DNA of 64,000 nucleotides. Origin: Branchiostoma belcheri. Its lineage: Eukaryota; Chordata; Leptocardii; Amphioxiformes; Branchiostomatidae. Under the pieces are notes generated by a model, which had not been told where the DNA came from, searched no databases, and saw nothing but the letters and a program-made list of their open reading frames with translations. Both the position numbers and the translations under genes were made by a program. Shown here piece by piece: positions 1-12,165 of this stretch. Location of the stretch: the NCBI RefSeq assembly GCF_001625305.1, contig NW_017804131.1:466885-530884 (forward strand), read 5' to 3'. Every line of letters starts with the position of its first letter. The first letter of the stretch is position 1.

Positions 1-1092
1 CCCGCCACTTCCTATCCGCTTCAGCGAGCACCGCATGAGACGCGGATCAGGATTCTCCCTCGCGCACACGGGACATGTTTGAATGACTTTACTCGACCTT
101 CTGGAACAAAGCAGGAGGGATTTTCCTCGAAACTATCCTATTATGATTTAATTACAGTCATCTACAATATCATCTGGTGACGAACCTTTAGTGATAACAA
201 GGGCTTAACGGTTGACACGCAAGGCTGCCTACGAAAATCCAGGTAATTCAAATACGACATAGCAGAAAACGTTACGGGATTGTAAAAGTGAGTGAACCGT
301 GGCGCTGCGCGGAGGACAGAAATACAATTTTCCAGATAACAGCATGATACGTTCATGCTATCTTTGTTCTAATGTGGCCATTGACTGGTGTGCAATTGAA
401 ATTTATTCCCGCAGAGGTAACGAGATTGTTACCACAGTGAAAGGTTCAAACATGATAAGCCGGGAGGTAGAGCCCTCGTATATTTCTTCCGCCTTCTGAA
501 TACGCCCGTCTTCTTTGGCTTTCTCCACTCAAGCCGCTTCTAATTTCCGCCCTAATGTCCCACCACAAGCTATTTTTGCTCCAAATTAGTGCACAGCATC
601 TGGGGCGAGACTAACCCCTGATTGAATAGCGTGTCACACGCCAAATTGGCACCCAAGAACGCAGCTGCGCGTGCGGTGTTGACTACCAATACGTCACGTG
701 TACCAAGACAAAGTACACACCGTAATGGTCAATCTTCAACACACTTCCTACACCTGGAAGATTCTACTCATAACCCAAAAAACTATCTGATCTCTCGCCT
801 TAAGCAGGATATGCCTGGACTTTTGCAATTACAGCAAGACGCACGGCACTGTTCAGAAAAGTAATAACAGCTAAATGATAAAATCAATACTGCAAACTCT
901 GGATCTTCACCTCAACGCCTCATTTGACCAGAGGGTACAGCACGTTAAGTCTGAGAGATTAGAGCAGTAAAAGGTGTTGTTCACTTTTCTCTTTCCTGTC
1001 ATGTTCAGAAAATGAATACCGTTTCTGTATTGTGGGCGCGTATGTTGATTATTTATCGTATTTGCTATGTTCGTCCTATACAGTTTTTATGT

Positions 1093-1345
1093 TTACCGAA
1101 GGAAAACATATTGTTTTTGCTATGTTTCCTCTTCTTCTCCAAACCAGAAAGGTCAGTGACCTGAACCAGACTGTCCGTTACCATGGTAACTAGTGTTGGG
1201 TTACATCATGTTGCAATTTTATAGCAGGAGGGATTTAGACTCCTGTCTGACCATATATATGAATGTGTTTGAGTAAGAATTATCAGAGCAGACGATATTC
1301 GAAGGTAAACATTATGCACTTGCTTTGCAAATGTTACCTTTCTAT
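1093..1345 (-). repeat. 260-bp interspersed repeat family, copy 1
   Basis: It begins (plus strand) GTTTACCGAAGGAAAAC and ends ATGCACTTGCTTTGCAAATG. The middle has the perfect palindrome GTTACCATGGTAAC (1179-1192) and the block GCAGGAGGGATTTAGACTCC. It is taken as minus relative to the three plus copies at 18218, 34352 and 48553. There is no poly-A tail and no coding capacity. The class is unknown; GTTTACC/GGTAAAC near opposite ends might be weak inverted termini. Confidence 0.65.
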
Positions 1346-3960
1346 TTTTTTAATGAGATCTTCGTAAGAAAACCACGAAACGTCTTATATAGTTTGCACT
1401 TTACAAAAAACTGTGATGATTAAATGTTCGACTTTCAAAGGTATTTATCTCAATTTTACTAGATGGAAAAATGACGGTGCGTATAAAACCGTTAGGTGTT
1501 AAATGGCTTGCCTTTGATGGCAGTTTTGATCTGAGGAAGTTCGATTTATTTTTGTTCAAAGGTGCGCTGGATACACAAAATCGTCCCGGGGCGGCTGTGA
1601 TTTACAACTCCGAACAATACACTGACGGGAAGAAATTATTCACCAGAACGTATAGCCCAAAAATGTCAATATTTCCCCAAGAAGCATGGCTCTCACTAAG
1701 CCGTGTGATATTTTTCCGTGAATCAATTGAAACATACGGCCCGACTTTATTGGACGTGAGTGCACCACTGTGTCTGAAATTCTGACTGATTAATTGCAGG
1801 GCATTAATAAGGAAACGGGAACGAACAGCCGGGTCAAAATAAAGAATAATGGATTCAAGGCGCGACGTAGAGCAGACTGGGATATCTGAACAAAGGCACA
1901 TCAATCTTTATCGCAGGTCAGACAGAAATGCGATGTCTTTCGTCCTTTGTTGTACTTTAAGCTTCTGTCTGGGGCTTGGGTCAGATAAAATGTTACAGGT
2001 CAACGTCGAATCGAAGGTTTTAACAGCGGTATTACAGACGTACAATGCGCCAATCAACGACACAGACACGTGGGTGAGGCAGAACGAAGCCTTTTGTACA
2101 CCTGCTATACAGTAGAGCTGTCTACAGATCCAAGCTATAGAATTCGGTATCAGAAGTCGCTGCCATATCCTTGCATGCAATGGAAGTTCTTTTAAAGTTT
2201 GATGGCTCACAATACCATCCACAGCTTTAACGTGTAACGGTATGCATACGTCTTACCGCACCAATGTCCCCACATTGATGCTGTTCTATACGGCATTGAC
2301 AGATGCAACCGTCCATGGATTGACAAATCAAAGCAGCATGGCGGGACCAACGTGTTCCATCAGCGAAAGGTGATGGATGTCATCCAGTCTTCCCGGGTGT
2401 CTTCACAGAGATAAACCCATCTGGCGTTGGTGTGGAGATCGGGGTCGCACATCGCTGGAGGGACAGATTGGAAATATGAAAGAATATGACATGGACGTGC
2501 ACCATATTCTCTCTACACAACCTTTATGATTCCGTCGGTATGACTATAAAATGACTCTGCCATCCACATGAGAATATCTCAGCACCTTGCCAAACCCATT
2601 TCAGATTGTAATTGTGTTCCCGCAAGCTATTCAAGAACTAGGGTATCTTGACGCGAACTGACACCAGAGCCAGACCAACTTTTTTTCTCAAAGGCTTCTC
2701 TCAAGCCTCAAATATGCCAGGTGCCTGTGATACAAGAAGTGAAGCACTAATAAATGCTGGTTAGTGTTGAGGATAGGTTCGTGGTAGCGGAAATGAGATT
2801 GTGTACAATATCATATCTTCAATATCAAGTGGGTCAGACGGTCATACTAGCATGCAATGAGATATTGTTGAGACTCGCCACCGGCAATGGTTGGTTAATA
2901 GAAGCTCCCAGACGTTTAAGGAAGGGTTATCCGGCCATATTAACCATTCAGGTACAGGGAAAACGCGTAGGCGCGGTGAGGATAACCTTGACACGTTGTG
3001 AAACTGTAGGAGATCCTTCCGTTTCCCGCAGAGTTGGCGGGTACAATGATTTATGACAGGATCTACCCCCGGTTCAACAACAACCACATCATCAATCATC
3101 GACTCCCACAGGTCTCGTCCTTACCTCAATCCCCGACCTACTCAAGCACACGTTCCCAGGGGGCCCATGGGCGCGAACACGTCCTTGGCTAGACGGGAAC
3201 ATGGTGATGATATCGGAGAAGGTGGGAGATCACGAGTCCGCGGAGCAAGGAGAGTTCACTTCCGAACATGGAAACTTCTACCATCATTGCCGTTGCTCCT
3301 ACTTTTGGAACTAGGCCATACTTCATCCCAACAATTTACTTACTATTTCAATTCAGTTCCAGTACGAAAGGAAACTACGTATCAAGACGCTAATAAAACA
3401 CTCGTTCTTTCACCTACGACTAGTTTGATCAGCATACATCTTAAAGGTTCGTTTCTTTCTGCATATTGAGAGTGATGACAAACTGTGACCTTTCTGCAGC
3501 TCTTTGCAAAGGCAAACTCTTACGTATATCTTTATTCCTTCAGCTGACGATAGTTACAAGTACATCATACTGTAGCCTGAGACATTCAGAGAGTTCGGCC
3601 TTTACTTTTTTGACTTGTTTAATGGGAGAATGGTACGTACTGATACACACAGTTGCATTTATTACATATGGCTAAAAGAAAATCTGTGTTCCCGACACGT
3701 ATGTACCATAACTCCTAGATACACCAGCCTATCTTCCGAAGCCATGCTTTTTGCAACATTTTTTATGTGAGGCAGGGTCACGAGAAATGTGCTGTTATGG
3801 TAATACCAGATATACTCCTAGCCTGTTTTCCCCAGAAGTTACTAGAAACACACAACCAGGGATCACAGTAACGGCAGCGGCAGTTTTGAACGTTATCCCA
3901 GTTTAAGTAATATTATGCACAGAGTCAATAGACGCAATAGACATATCATCAAAAGTCCAC

Positions 3961-4255
3961 TTTGCCATGCAAACTGTGCCTTCTTAGTTTTCTGTTTCCC
4001 TTGTACTACAAAGAGTGCAGGAAACTATGGGCAAAGAACTAACCATGAATAGCAAGATTGCGTTTTTCTTTTACACAAGCAGCGTCCATTGAAGTCTTGG
4101 TTTTGTTACTTTGCCATGCAAACTGTACCTTCTTAGTCTTGTGTTTCCCTTGTACTGCAAACAGTGCAGAAATCTAAGCAAAGAACTAGCCATGAATAGC
4201 AAGATTGCGTTTTTCTTTTACACAAGCAGCGTCCATTGAAATCTTGGTTTTGTAC
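3961..4255. repeat. Tandem duplication, 149 bp x 2
   Basis: TTTGCCATGCAAACTGT starts both units (3961 and 4110). The block AAGATTGCGTTTTTCTTTTA and the end GCAGCGTCCATTGAA are shared, with few mismatches. No coding content. Confidence 0.8.
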
Positions 4256-6720
4256 CTGCCTTTTTATCGTACCTCAGCCGTGATATAGGCCGACATTTAC
4301 GAGGAAAGCGGGCCGATGTTTACGGTCGGACTCTGAGTACAAAATCTCATGCCGGACCGTTATTCTACACAGATGATTTGTGGTGCAATCTTCTGGGACC
4401 TCCGAATATGCTGTCCACCTTTTTTATCACTTTTACCGGTCTGTTTACTACGTCGTACATGCTGGGCAGATTGAAGGCTGGCCGGTTTCACTGCTGAGTG
4501 TAGTATTTTTTTACTGCTTTACGTGGGGGCTGTAAATGTAGAAAATGGAAAATTTGCACACTTTAGTACCAGTGGCCTGGTTAGTGACAAGCAGGATAGA
4601 AAGTTACGAGTTAAACTTTTGTAAGAAACATTTCCTCGTCAGCAAATATGTGCAGTCTAGTATCCAAACATTGGGAGTATAATGTGAGAAATGCATTACA
4701 GTTTAGTTGGAATATTTTGCATCCGCTATCTTTACTTCCAGCCGAAATTTCCCGTCTACCTTTTCCTGAACATTTGACCGCAAAATAGGATCATCAGCTT
4801 TTACGACGACTTTGTCTGAGTTTGTCAATTTGGCGAACGCTCATTAACCACGTCGGGATCTTATCATAGCATAGCACGACTGGAGTTTATATCAGCCCCA
4901 TTTCCATTCTTGGAAAAAGGCAGCGTAAAGCTTTTGATAGACATTACAAAAGACATTAATTTTCAATCGGAAATCTGTGGTGCCCTTTTTGGTCGATTTT
5001 CCATAACGCCTTTAATAGCCTACTGATGATGATGTAGCAACTTTATACAGATCTAATGCTATAGACTGTCTAATACATCACGTGGCCGTAAAATGTCTAA
5101 TGACTTCTAGCAATCTATTCAAAGACGTTAGGGGATATCATTACACCGAAAACCTTTTTCCGTGGTGAACTTTAGAATGGATCGATATGACCAGGAGAAA
5201 GGAGCGGAAGAGAGGGCCGTTCAGTCCGCTTTCCCCAGGAGAAATTGCGGGGATATGTTCTTTTTATGGCCACATTTACGGCGTACTTAATAAGACACGA
5301 TATGGAGAATGATTAGGACCCACCACTGCTGACGCCCACCCACTAATGTCCGTAAACTGTGTCTGACTCCTATGATGAGCCGGGTAGGTCTTATTGTTTA
5401 TCTGGAGAGAAGAACATTCTGGATATTTCGTGCTCGACGGATCTGCAATAATTGCTAACAATCCACTTCTACCCAATTTCTGGCTCCGCTCTGCAAAGTT
5501 CACTCGCTTGACATCATCCTAACTACCATCATCCAGATTTGCCCTAATCTTGCAGCTTCTTCTTCAGGCGTCCGAAAAGCTCAGAGTAAAACACATGGAC
5601 TTTATGAATAAGAACTCAGCTCTGTAACAAACTTTGGCATCTTTGTTCTCATAGGATTACACGGCGTAGGCATAACTGTTTCTTGTTCTTCTCTGGGCTG
5701 GTATCAGATACTTAGTGGTTGGTACGCCCACCAGTTTGTTAGTGAACTGTTTTTGGCAATGATGTTTGACAGAGACAGCTGAAGGATTCCCCGTACTTTG
5801 TGAACCCTCGCGGTAACTAGTCCCGTGACGGTACTTACCCGCCCGTTTTAACGTTGCACCAAATGAAACGTTTTATAGTCATTCCCACAAAACGTCACAC
5901 GGAGTATAACACAAAATTACATCTCGAGTGGATTCGATATACAGGTCTTAACAACGTCATTACATGCTATCAGTGGTTCTGGGATGAGAAAGTGACATTT
6001 TTAGGCTACTTTTGTTTCAGTTGATTTTATGCTATAGTGACTACATGCAACAAGACAACTGAGCTTGAACATTTGTGACAGGGCTACGGAAGACAAAGTG
6101 CTATGGAGGAAACTGTCTGGATTGGTTCGATCGCGAGCTCTAACTAAGTAAGACTGTACGTCTACGTTAAACCACAGCACTTCATATATTCTGTTTATGA
6201 GAGACTAGCATTTTGCCGTGCATACATCAAATACATTCCATACAATGTCATTATACAATATCAGAATAAGCCGATGCAATCAGTAGCAATATTGTCGTGA
6301 GCGTTTTGTTACTACAAAGAAATTTATCCAGCACCTCCTTGCATTCAATACTAGAAGTGCATCTTTTCCCTTACATTGCCAAGGTACATGTAGCAAGCGC
6401 CGCCTACTGGTGCATTTTCGCACCACAGAAGATTACGTATGTCTATAATTTCAGGGGTTTACTTTCTTCTTTTTCAAAGGTGTCCTTTTATACTGTTCAC
6501 CGTCGTAAGGCCTAGGTGGATCATACATGATTATTATAATTTTCACTACGGACGTCAAGCCGTAAGGAAGACTCATGAAGAAATTTTCCCATCACGGTGG
6601 ATCTAATCACTTCGTACTGTGTAAAGCGCATTGGAGTAAGTTTTCATTTCTCTGTGCTCTACAGTGTAGGTAGGGAGGGCTATTCAAAAGTACAAACATG
6701 ACTAATTATTCTACAAATAA

Positions 6721-7112
6721 GGCCACACCGACTTAATTTTATGGATGACATCCGCGCGCGCATTGATTTTCGCCTGTTTAAAAAAAAAAGATCACGTCCT
6801 CCGAGGCTCTGGCCTAGCTCTAGGCCTGGGTAGTCCATGGTAGCATGCGACAATACGGCACCTAGACTACAGAAGCTCCACGACTCAAGAACTCAATACA
6901 TACGTACTGTGCCGATTCATTAATTCCGCAATGTGCCGGCTTGTCGTATACGTACGTCGCTATGTACTGCCGCAAATTCACAATACCAGCTTTGTATTCC
7001 TGTGGATTAGTAGCATTTTTATTTTTGGACGAAATTTTTTTTTTATTCGCCCGCGCGTACTAATTTTGGGGTCTTCGGAGGATGTCATCCATAAAATTAA
7101 GTCGGTGTGGCC
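6721..7112. mobile_element. Harbinger-like MITE, copy 1
   Basis: This 392-bp element has perfect terminal inverted repeats of about 33 bp (6721-6753 and 7080-7112, beginning GGCCACACCGACTTAATTTT). It is flanked on both sides by TAA (6718-6720, 7113-7115). No transposase frame is present, so it is non-autonomous. A 3-bp TAA/TTA target duplication with GG-ended inverted repeats is the signature of PIF/Harbinger transposons. Three relatives lie elsewhere in the window. Confidence 0.8.
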
Positions 7113-7760
7113 TAAGGTGTCCCTACTTTAAAATCAGCATAAGTGTAGTAACGTCAGACGCGCGGAACGATACGTGTTTTCAACAAATGCCAAGCGTATC
7201 AAATCAGACGTCAGTGCTACGGATTAAGTCTATTAATCACGTTATAAACTACGTGTTCCTCCGCCCCAGTATACTAGTAATTATATCTTAAGTACCTAAA
7301 CTGTTTCGTCCATAAAGATCTCCATGGCACGGCGAGCGCAACTAAGGGGGTTATTTGACCCACTCTAGCGAATTTTATAATGATTTTTGCCAGTAATACG
7401 TCAGTCAGGTTCCTGCATGATAGTAATTTTACGTTCATGTATCAGCAAAACTAGACAAACGGGCGACAATTTTGCACGCTCGATGCACACTTATCCTCCT
7501 GAACTTAGACAGATATATAGCAGACAGATATCATGATGTATAATTGCAAGGACGTTTAGAAATCACACTGCATTTAAACCCTGTTGATGGGCACTTGTAG
7601 ATGGTTGTTTCCTGGCAGCTGTTATCAAGAACAGAAATGACGGATTACAACAGTCGGCGGCACATACGGGATACCTGTAAAAAGGCTGTAATTATACAAA
7701 AGGTACGTCGATGAAGGTTAGACATGCAGGTAATACGATACGCCCAAAAGCAGTTACTCT

Positions 7761-7815
7761 CAGTCACTGACGAAAGCTAGTGGATACTAGCTGAAACGTC
7801 TGACGTTTTCAAAAT
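7761..7815 (+). repeat. Hammerhead-ribozyme-like stem-loop
   Basis: CTGACGA (7767-7773) is followed by a 7-bp stem AGCTAGT/ACTAGCT closed by GGAT (775-781 with 786-792 in the 7.7 kb block), then GAAAC (7793-7797) and GTCTGACGTTTTC. CUGANGA - stem II - GAAA is the hammerhead core order. One extra A before the stem and a poor stem I make activity doubtful. Penelope-like retroelements carry such motifs, and a related pair is at 58580-58742. Confidence 0.4.
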
Positions 7816-8011
7816 CATATACAGAAGGTATTACAGAGAACTCATTTGAGTCGACATTGTTTCAGCCGTCCACCCCCTTCCTGTCGACATGTCTTTTACC
7901 GATGCTGACATATAGGTAGTCTCTTATATTTGTTGATGGAGGGCTTTTAGAGTAAAAACTGGAGGAAATTTCACGTTTGTCTGTCAAGAATGTAAAGAAC
8001 GCTGTGTGTTT

Positions 8012-8277
8012 TGTTTATTTTTGTTTATGAAGGAAAACATGTTTTGCTACGTTTCCTCTTCTTCTTCTTCTCCAAACACTGACCACTGACCTGGTCAATG
8101 ACCTGAACCAGACCGTCTCTCTGGTGCTGGGTTACATAATGTTGCAGTTTTATGGCAGGAGGGATTTAGACTCCTGTTTGACCATATATATATATGAATG
8201 TGTTTGAGTAAATGTGTTTGAGCAGACCATATGCGAGGGTAATCATTATGCATTTGCTTTGCAAATGTTACATTTTT
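8012..8277 (-). repeat. 260-bp interspersed repeat family, copy 2
   Basis: The same order of blocks as copy 1: GAAGGAAAACATGTTTTGCT, GACCTGAACCAGACCGTCTC, GCAGGAGGGATTTAGACTCC and GCATTTGCTTTGCAAATGTT. The central palindrome has been lost. Confidence 0.62.
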
Positions 8278-9689
8278 AGTCTTACTTTTGTGTTTGAACA
8301 GGATCTGGACCTTCCAAGGTACTTTTTCTGTACTTTCCAGCAGTCTACTTCTGATGTAAAACTTTGTCTGCTATTACTGCATGCTTTTCGATGAAGTATG
8401 GCCATCTAGAATGACTACTCCAAGAGTAGTACACATCGAAGGCTGCAGGAATATTACTTACTCATAGAGGGCGCTTCGGGTACATCTCGCGTGATGTCCA
8501 TTGGACGCGAGTAAGCGATGTATGGATCCGTGCCAATAGCACATATGGTACTGGCAAACTTTCTCATGACTGGACACTTACTAACATTTCAGAAAGCTTC
8601 AAACTTAGTGAAATGGTTGCAGTGATACCAAGGAAACCCACTTAACGTACTATCTGTATATCACTGTATACAGACTAATAAATCAAATCAAACCGAATCC
8701 TCTTATCGGAAAAGTGGATAGTAGCTTCCTTCTTTATCCATATAGGCTACTGTAGGAAAATCAATAGTGTATAGCAGTTATAGGATAAAGGGTTTGAGTT
8801 GCCCACCGTCTGAGCCTAGAAGCAAACCCCAAAGTTAAACGATGGTCTAAGTCATTCACATTATTTTATATTACACCAGAAACAATATGACAGGAGGCAG
8901 TATGCGTATTTCACAGATAGGAGTTTGTAATTTTCACATGGTGCATTTTTCCTGGGGGCACTGAACATTTTGATGGAATCTAACCGCTTGTAGGTTGACG
9001 GAAAGTTATTACAAATGGTGCAAATAAACCGTTGGGCGGCAGGGATTCAAATATCTGGCGACGGCCCGCTCACAGTGGACGATGGCGCTAGAGGGAACGA
9101 CGTAAATTGTGTAAAAAAATTCCCTAAGGCCGGGCCACCGATGAAAAATGAACAAATCAGCAGGAACCTACCACATAGCCCGGGGACGAGCTGTAATATC
9201 TCCGTTTACCATGCATGCTACAGGCTATGGTGGGACCCGGCAAACGTACGCTTCCTTGGTTTACTTATCTTCTTCTGAGCAGACGAAACGGAAGACCAGA
9301 CCACCATGAATAATTGTCTTAAGCATACAAATCACTTGAGGCAAAAGAGAGACGGTACACTGTTTGTCCATCAATCAAGATTACTCGGATAGGCGTTTTT
9401 TATCTTCCCTTCAAACATACTGAAGGGAGGAAGTTATGAAAGTAACCGTGCGTTTGTGCCTTGCGTAACAATATCCTTATCATTTGTCACTCAGAATCAA
9501 AGCGATTGCTTGCAAAGGTCAGCCATGTAAACGGTAGCGTTATCTGGTGCATCTCTATTGGATCCCGCTATCAGTTGTGGTACATGTAGAATTTGTTCCT
9601 AGAGGTCCGGTATGTCCACGGGCATTTTTGATGGTACAGAATCAACCCGCCGTACTTTGCCAGAGAAATACAGGCTGCTATTTCTATTT

Positions 9690-10400
9690 TCAATTTTTCA
9701 GCTCAAATTAACACACTAGAATGAAAAGCTTGTAGTTTTGTTGCGTAAGAAAACAAAATAATCTTTAAGTATAAATATCTTTTACTGGGGTTTATTGATC
9801 GACTCAGGGAACCGCGAAATGGCTTCAAACCCTCCTTTCTGTTTCACCACAATGCTGCTATTACTGTTTTCAATTTCTCTGCAGCTCTAATTAACACACT
9901 AAAGGTACAATCAAAGTTGTTGAAGTAATTAAGACAACCGTTTTTAAGTACGTATATGTACGTATTTTGATATCTTCTGCCGGTTTATCGATCGACTCAG
10001 ACAACTACGAAAGGGCTTCAAACCCTCCCTTCTGTGTCACCACAATTCTGCTAGATCTGTTTTGAATTTTCCTGCTTCTCTAGACCCAATTAACACACTA
10101 CAGATGTTCTGAGTACGTATTTTGATACCGTTCGATCGACTGAGACAACTGGAAAACAACTAGGACTGAGGCAACTAGGAAAAGGCTGCAAACCCTGCCT
10201 TCGATTTCACCACAATGCTGCTATTTCTGTTTTCAATTTTAATTGACACACTACAGATAATATTAAAATTGTAATTCAGACAAAATCTTTAAGTATGCAT
10301 TTTTATATCTTCTACCGGTTTATCGATCGACTCAGACAAGCAGGAAAAGGCTTCGAACCGTCCCGTCGGTTTCACCACAAGATAAATGGCAGCGACTTTA
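9690..10400. repeat. Diverged tandem repeat, four units of about 145-195 bp
   Basis: GATCGACTCAG (or GATCGACTGAG) recurs near 9797, 9989, 10133 and 10326, each followed by AAAGGCTTCAAACCCTCC-type sequence and then TTTCACCACAA. Between units lies AATTAACACACTA. The unit length varies because the spacer is partly deleted in unit three. Confidence 0.72.
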
Positions 10401-11989
10401 AAAGTCATGATCGATCTGCCACAATATTAGGTTTGTCCTTATCTGTCTTCTGGCATCTTTGTAGTTTGGAAACGCTATTTGGATAGCTTTAGGCTGCCAT
10501 TGCTGTTGATGGTGATAGCATCTGTGGATAGCTTTCAAATAACATGTGTACTGGCCGAGAGGGCCATACTATCGGTGCTTTGGTATGACCAGAATGTAGT
10601 TGAAAACGTGTCATTGTCAAGCCCGAAGACTTGAATCTAAATCAAGAATTTATTTATGGAATTTGTAATGAAAATCATTTATTCCATGTATATATCATTC
10701 AGTCCATGTGAGCCATGGTCTGGATTCTAATCTTGGAACAATATTAGCCTGATGACCAAACTACCATAATTGAAGACCGTGCGCCCTAGTTCCATGAGTA
10801 AACATGCATAATAAGTAAGGTGATAGTCAATACGGGACCCTCTTACTGAAAGTGAGCAGCAGATATCAGTTATTCCCTCCGGACCGAGTCAGCTAAGGTT
10901 AACCCTCAGGTCAGGTCATCATTAATCAATAGTACCTCATCCACGAGCGTGTATCTCGTCGCTCAAGCTTCAGGATGTCTAACTTTATTTTCAGCTAACG
11001 CAATTATATTCAAACGTCGCCATACGGTCGAATATAACTGTTTACAACGTGATGCCACATGATAGGGGATCTGGTGTACTAATACCCAATAAATAAGACC
11101 ATCTGTACCATGTACATGATTGATACGCTCCACAGTTTATAACCTAATAGAACTGTAATAACGGGGCACTCGTTAAGTTCTCAGGTCGCGACCCACTTCC
11201 ATAATTTTACATGCAGGATTGGCGCCTGTGATCAACAAGGATGAGATGGGAGACCTAGTTTTACTTATGAAGGGTCGGTTTTTATTTCTCACGTTACGGC
11301 GCTCCAGGGGCTGGTTGTCTTAAAGTCACCCTCGAGATGTAAAGGATCTGGCAATTGATGAAACCGACACTTATTCAGACAGGAATACTGTTATGTATGC
11401 CATCAGCTTTGAAAGAAATGGGACACTTATTGCTCACTTGAAATATTTGATTCCATGAAGATTTTGGTGAAGTAGGAGGCTAGCCAAAAGCTATTTCCTT
11501 TGGAGAGCAATTTGAGATTATGAGTCCATCCGCTTCGCCTGTCAGAACGGCACTGTCCATTTCCAGCGGCTGACATATCTGCTCTCTCAAAGCGCCGTGC
11601 CAGACACGAAGGCAACAGGGCTTCCCGTGAAATCATTTTGAACTGCGTCCAAGAACATCACTTCTGTCTAAAAGTTCAAGTCATGCACTTTCACCATCAA
11701 TCTCACAGCTTCTAACACAAACGAATATAGAGTGTTCTGGCAGCTCTTGAGATGGAGACCCACAGAACCCATATATCGCTTTGGAGAAATATCAGGCAGG
11801 TCTCTGACTTATCTTCTGTAGTTTCACAAAACTGCTAAGTCAGTGTGTACTGCTACTCTTTGATCAGCCAATGTGTTTGAGCACACTACCCTGATAAACG
11901 CCATATAATCCGTCTCTGTCATCATGAAGGGTTTTAAATCTATCTCTTTCAAACGCAACCGTCCTCCTTGGTCTTCAACGCTTTCTACA

Positions 11990-12165
11990 TGGAAAGATAA
12001 TGAACGTTTATTGCAAGTTCTTGCCCTGAGGCTAGTTGCAAGTACATGTAATATAAAAATTTGACACTAACTTCTAACTTTTTGGCTTCTTTCCGAGACA
12101 GTGGAAGACGAAGAATTCCACCTTTTCTGTAATGTGTGGGTTTTGTGATGTTAAGAGGGGAGTAG
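11990..12165 (-). mobile_element. LINE 3'-end fragment (minus strand)
   Basis: On the minus strand it reads CTCCCCTCTTAACATCACAA ... TCTTCCACTGTCTCGGAAAG ... TACATGTACTTGCAACTAGC ... ACTTGCAATAAACG. The order matches 32865-33085, so both are copies of one family, ended by an AATAAA-like tail. Confidence 0.42.

Larger units (their letters stand above)
1..6720. other. Non-coding region, left end
   Basis: No open frame here has both protein-like composition and usable splice signals. The longest are 1471-1785 (104 residues) and 3053-3469 (138 residues); neither resembles a family I know. The region holds one copy of the 260-bp repeat family (about 1093-1345, minus), a 149-bp tandem duplication (3961-4255) and otherwise unremarkable sequence. 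Confidence 0.5.

Noticed and set aside
1471-1785. 104-residue open frame, plus strand
   Set aside because: No recognisable domain, no neighbouring splice-compatible exon and no promoter-like context; this length is expected by chance in 64 kb.
3053-3469. 138-residue open frame, plus strand
   Set aside because: Arg/Ser/Pro-rich low-information sequence with no family resemblance and no start or splice support.
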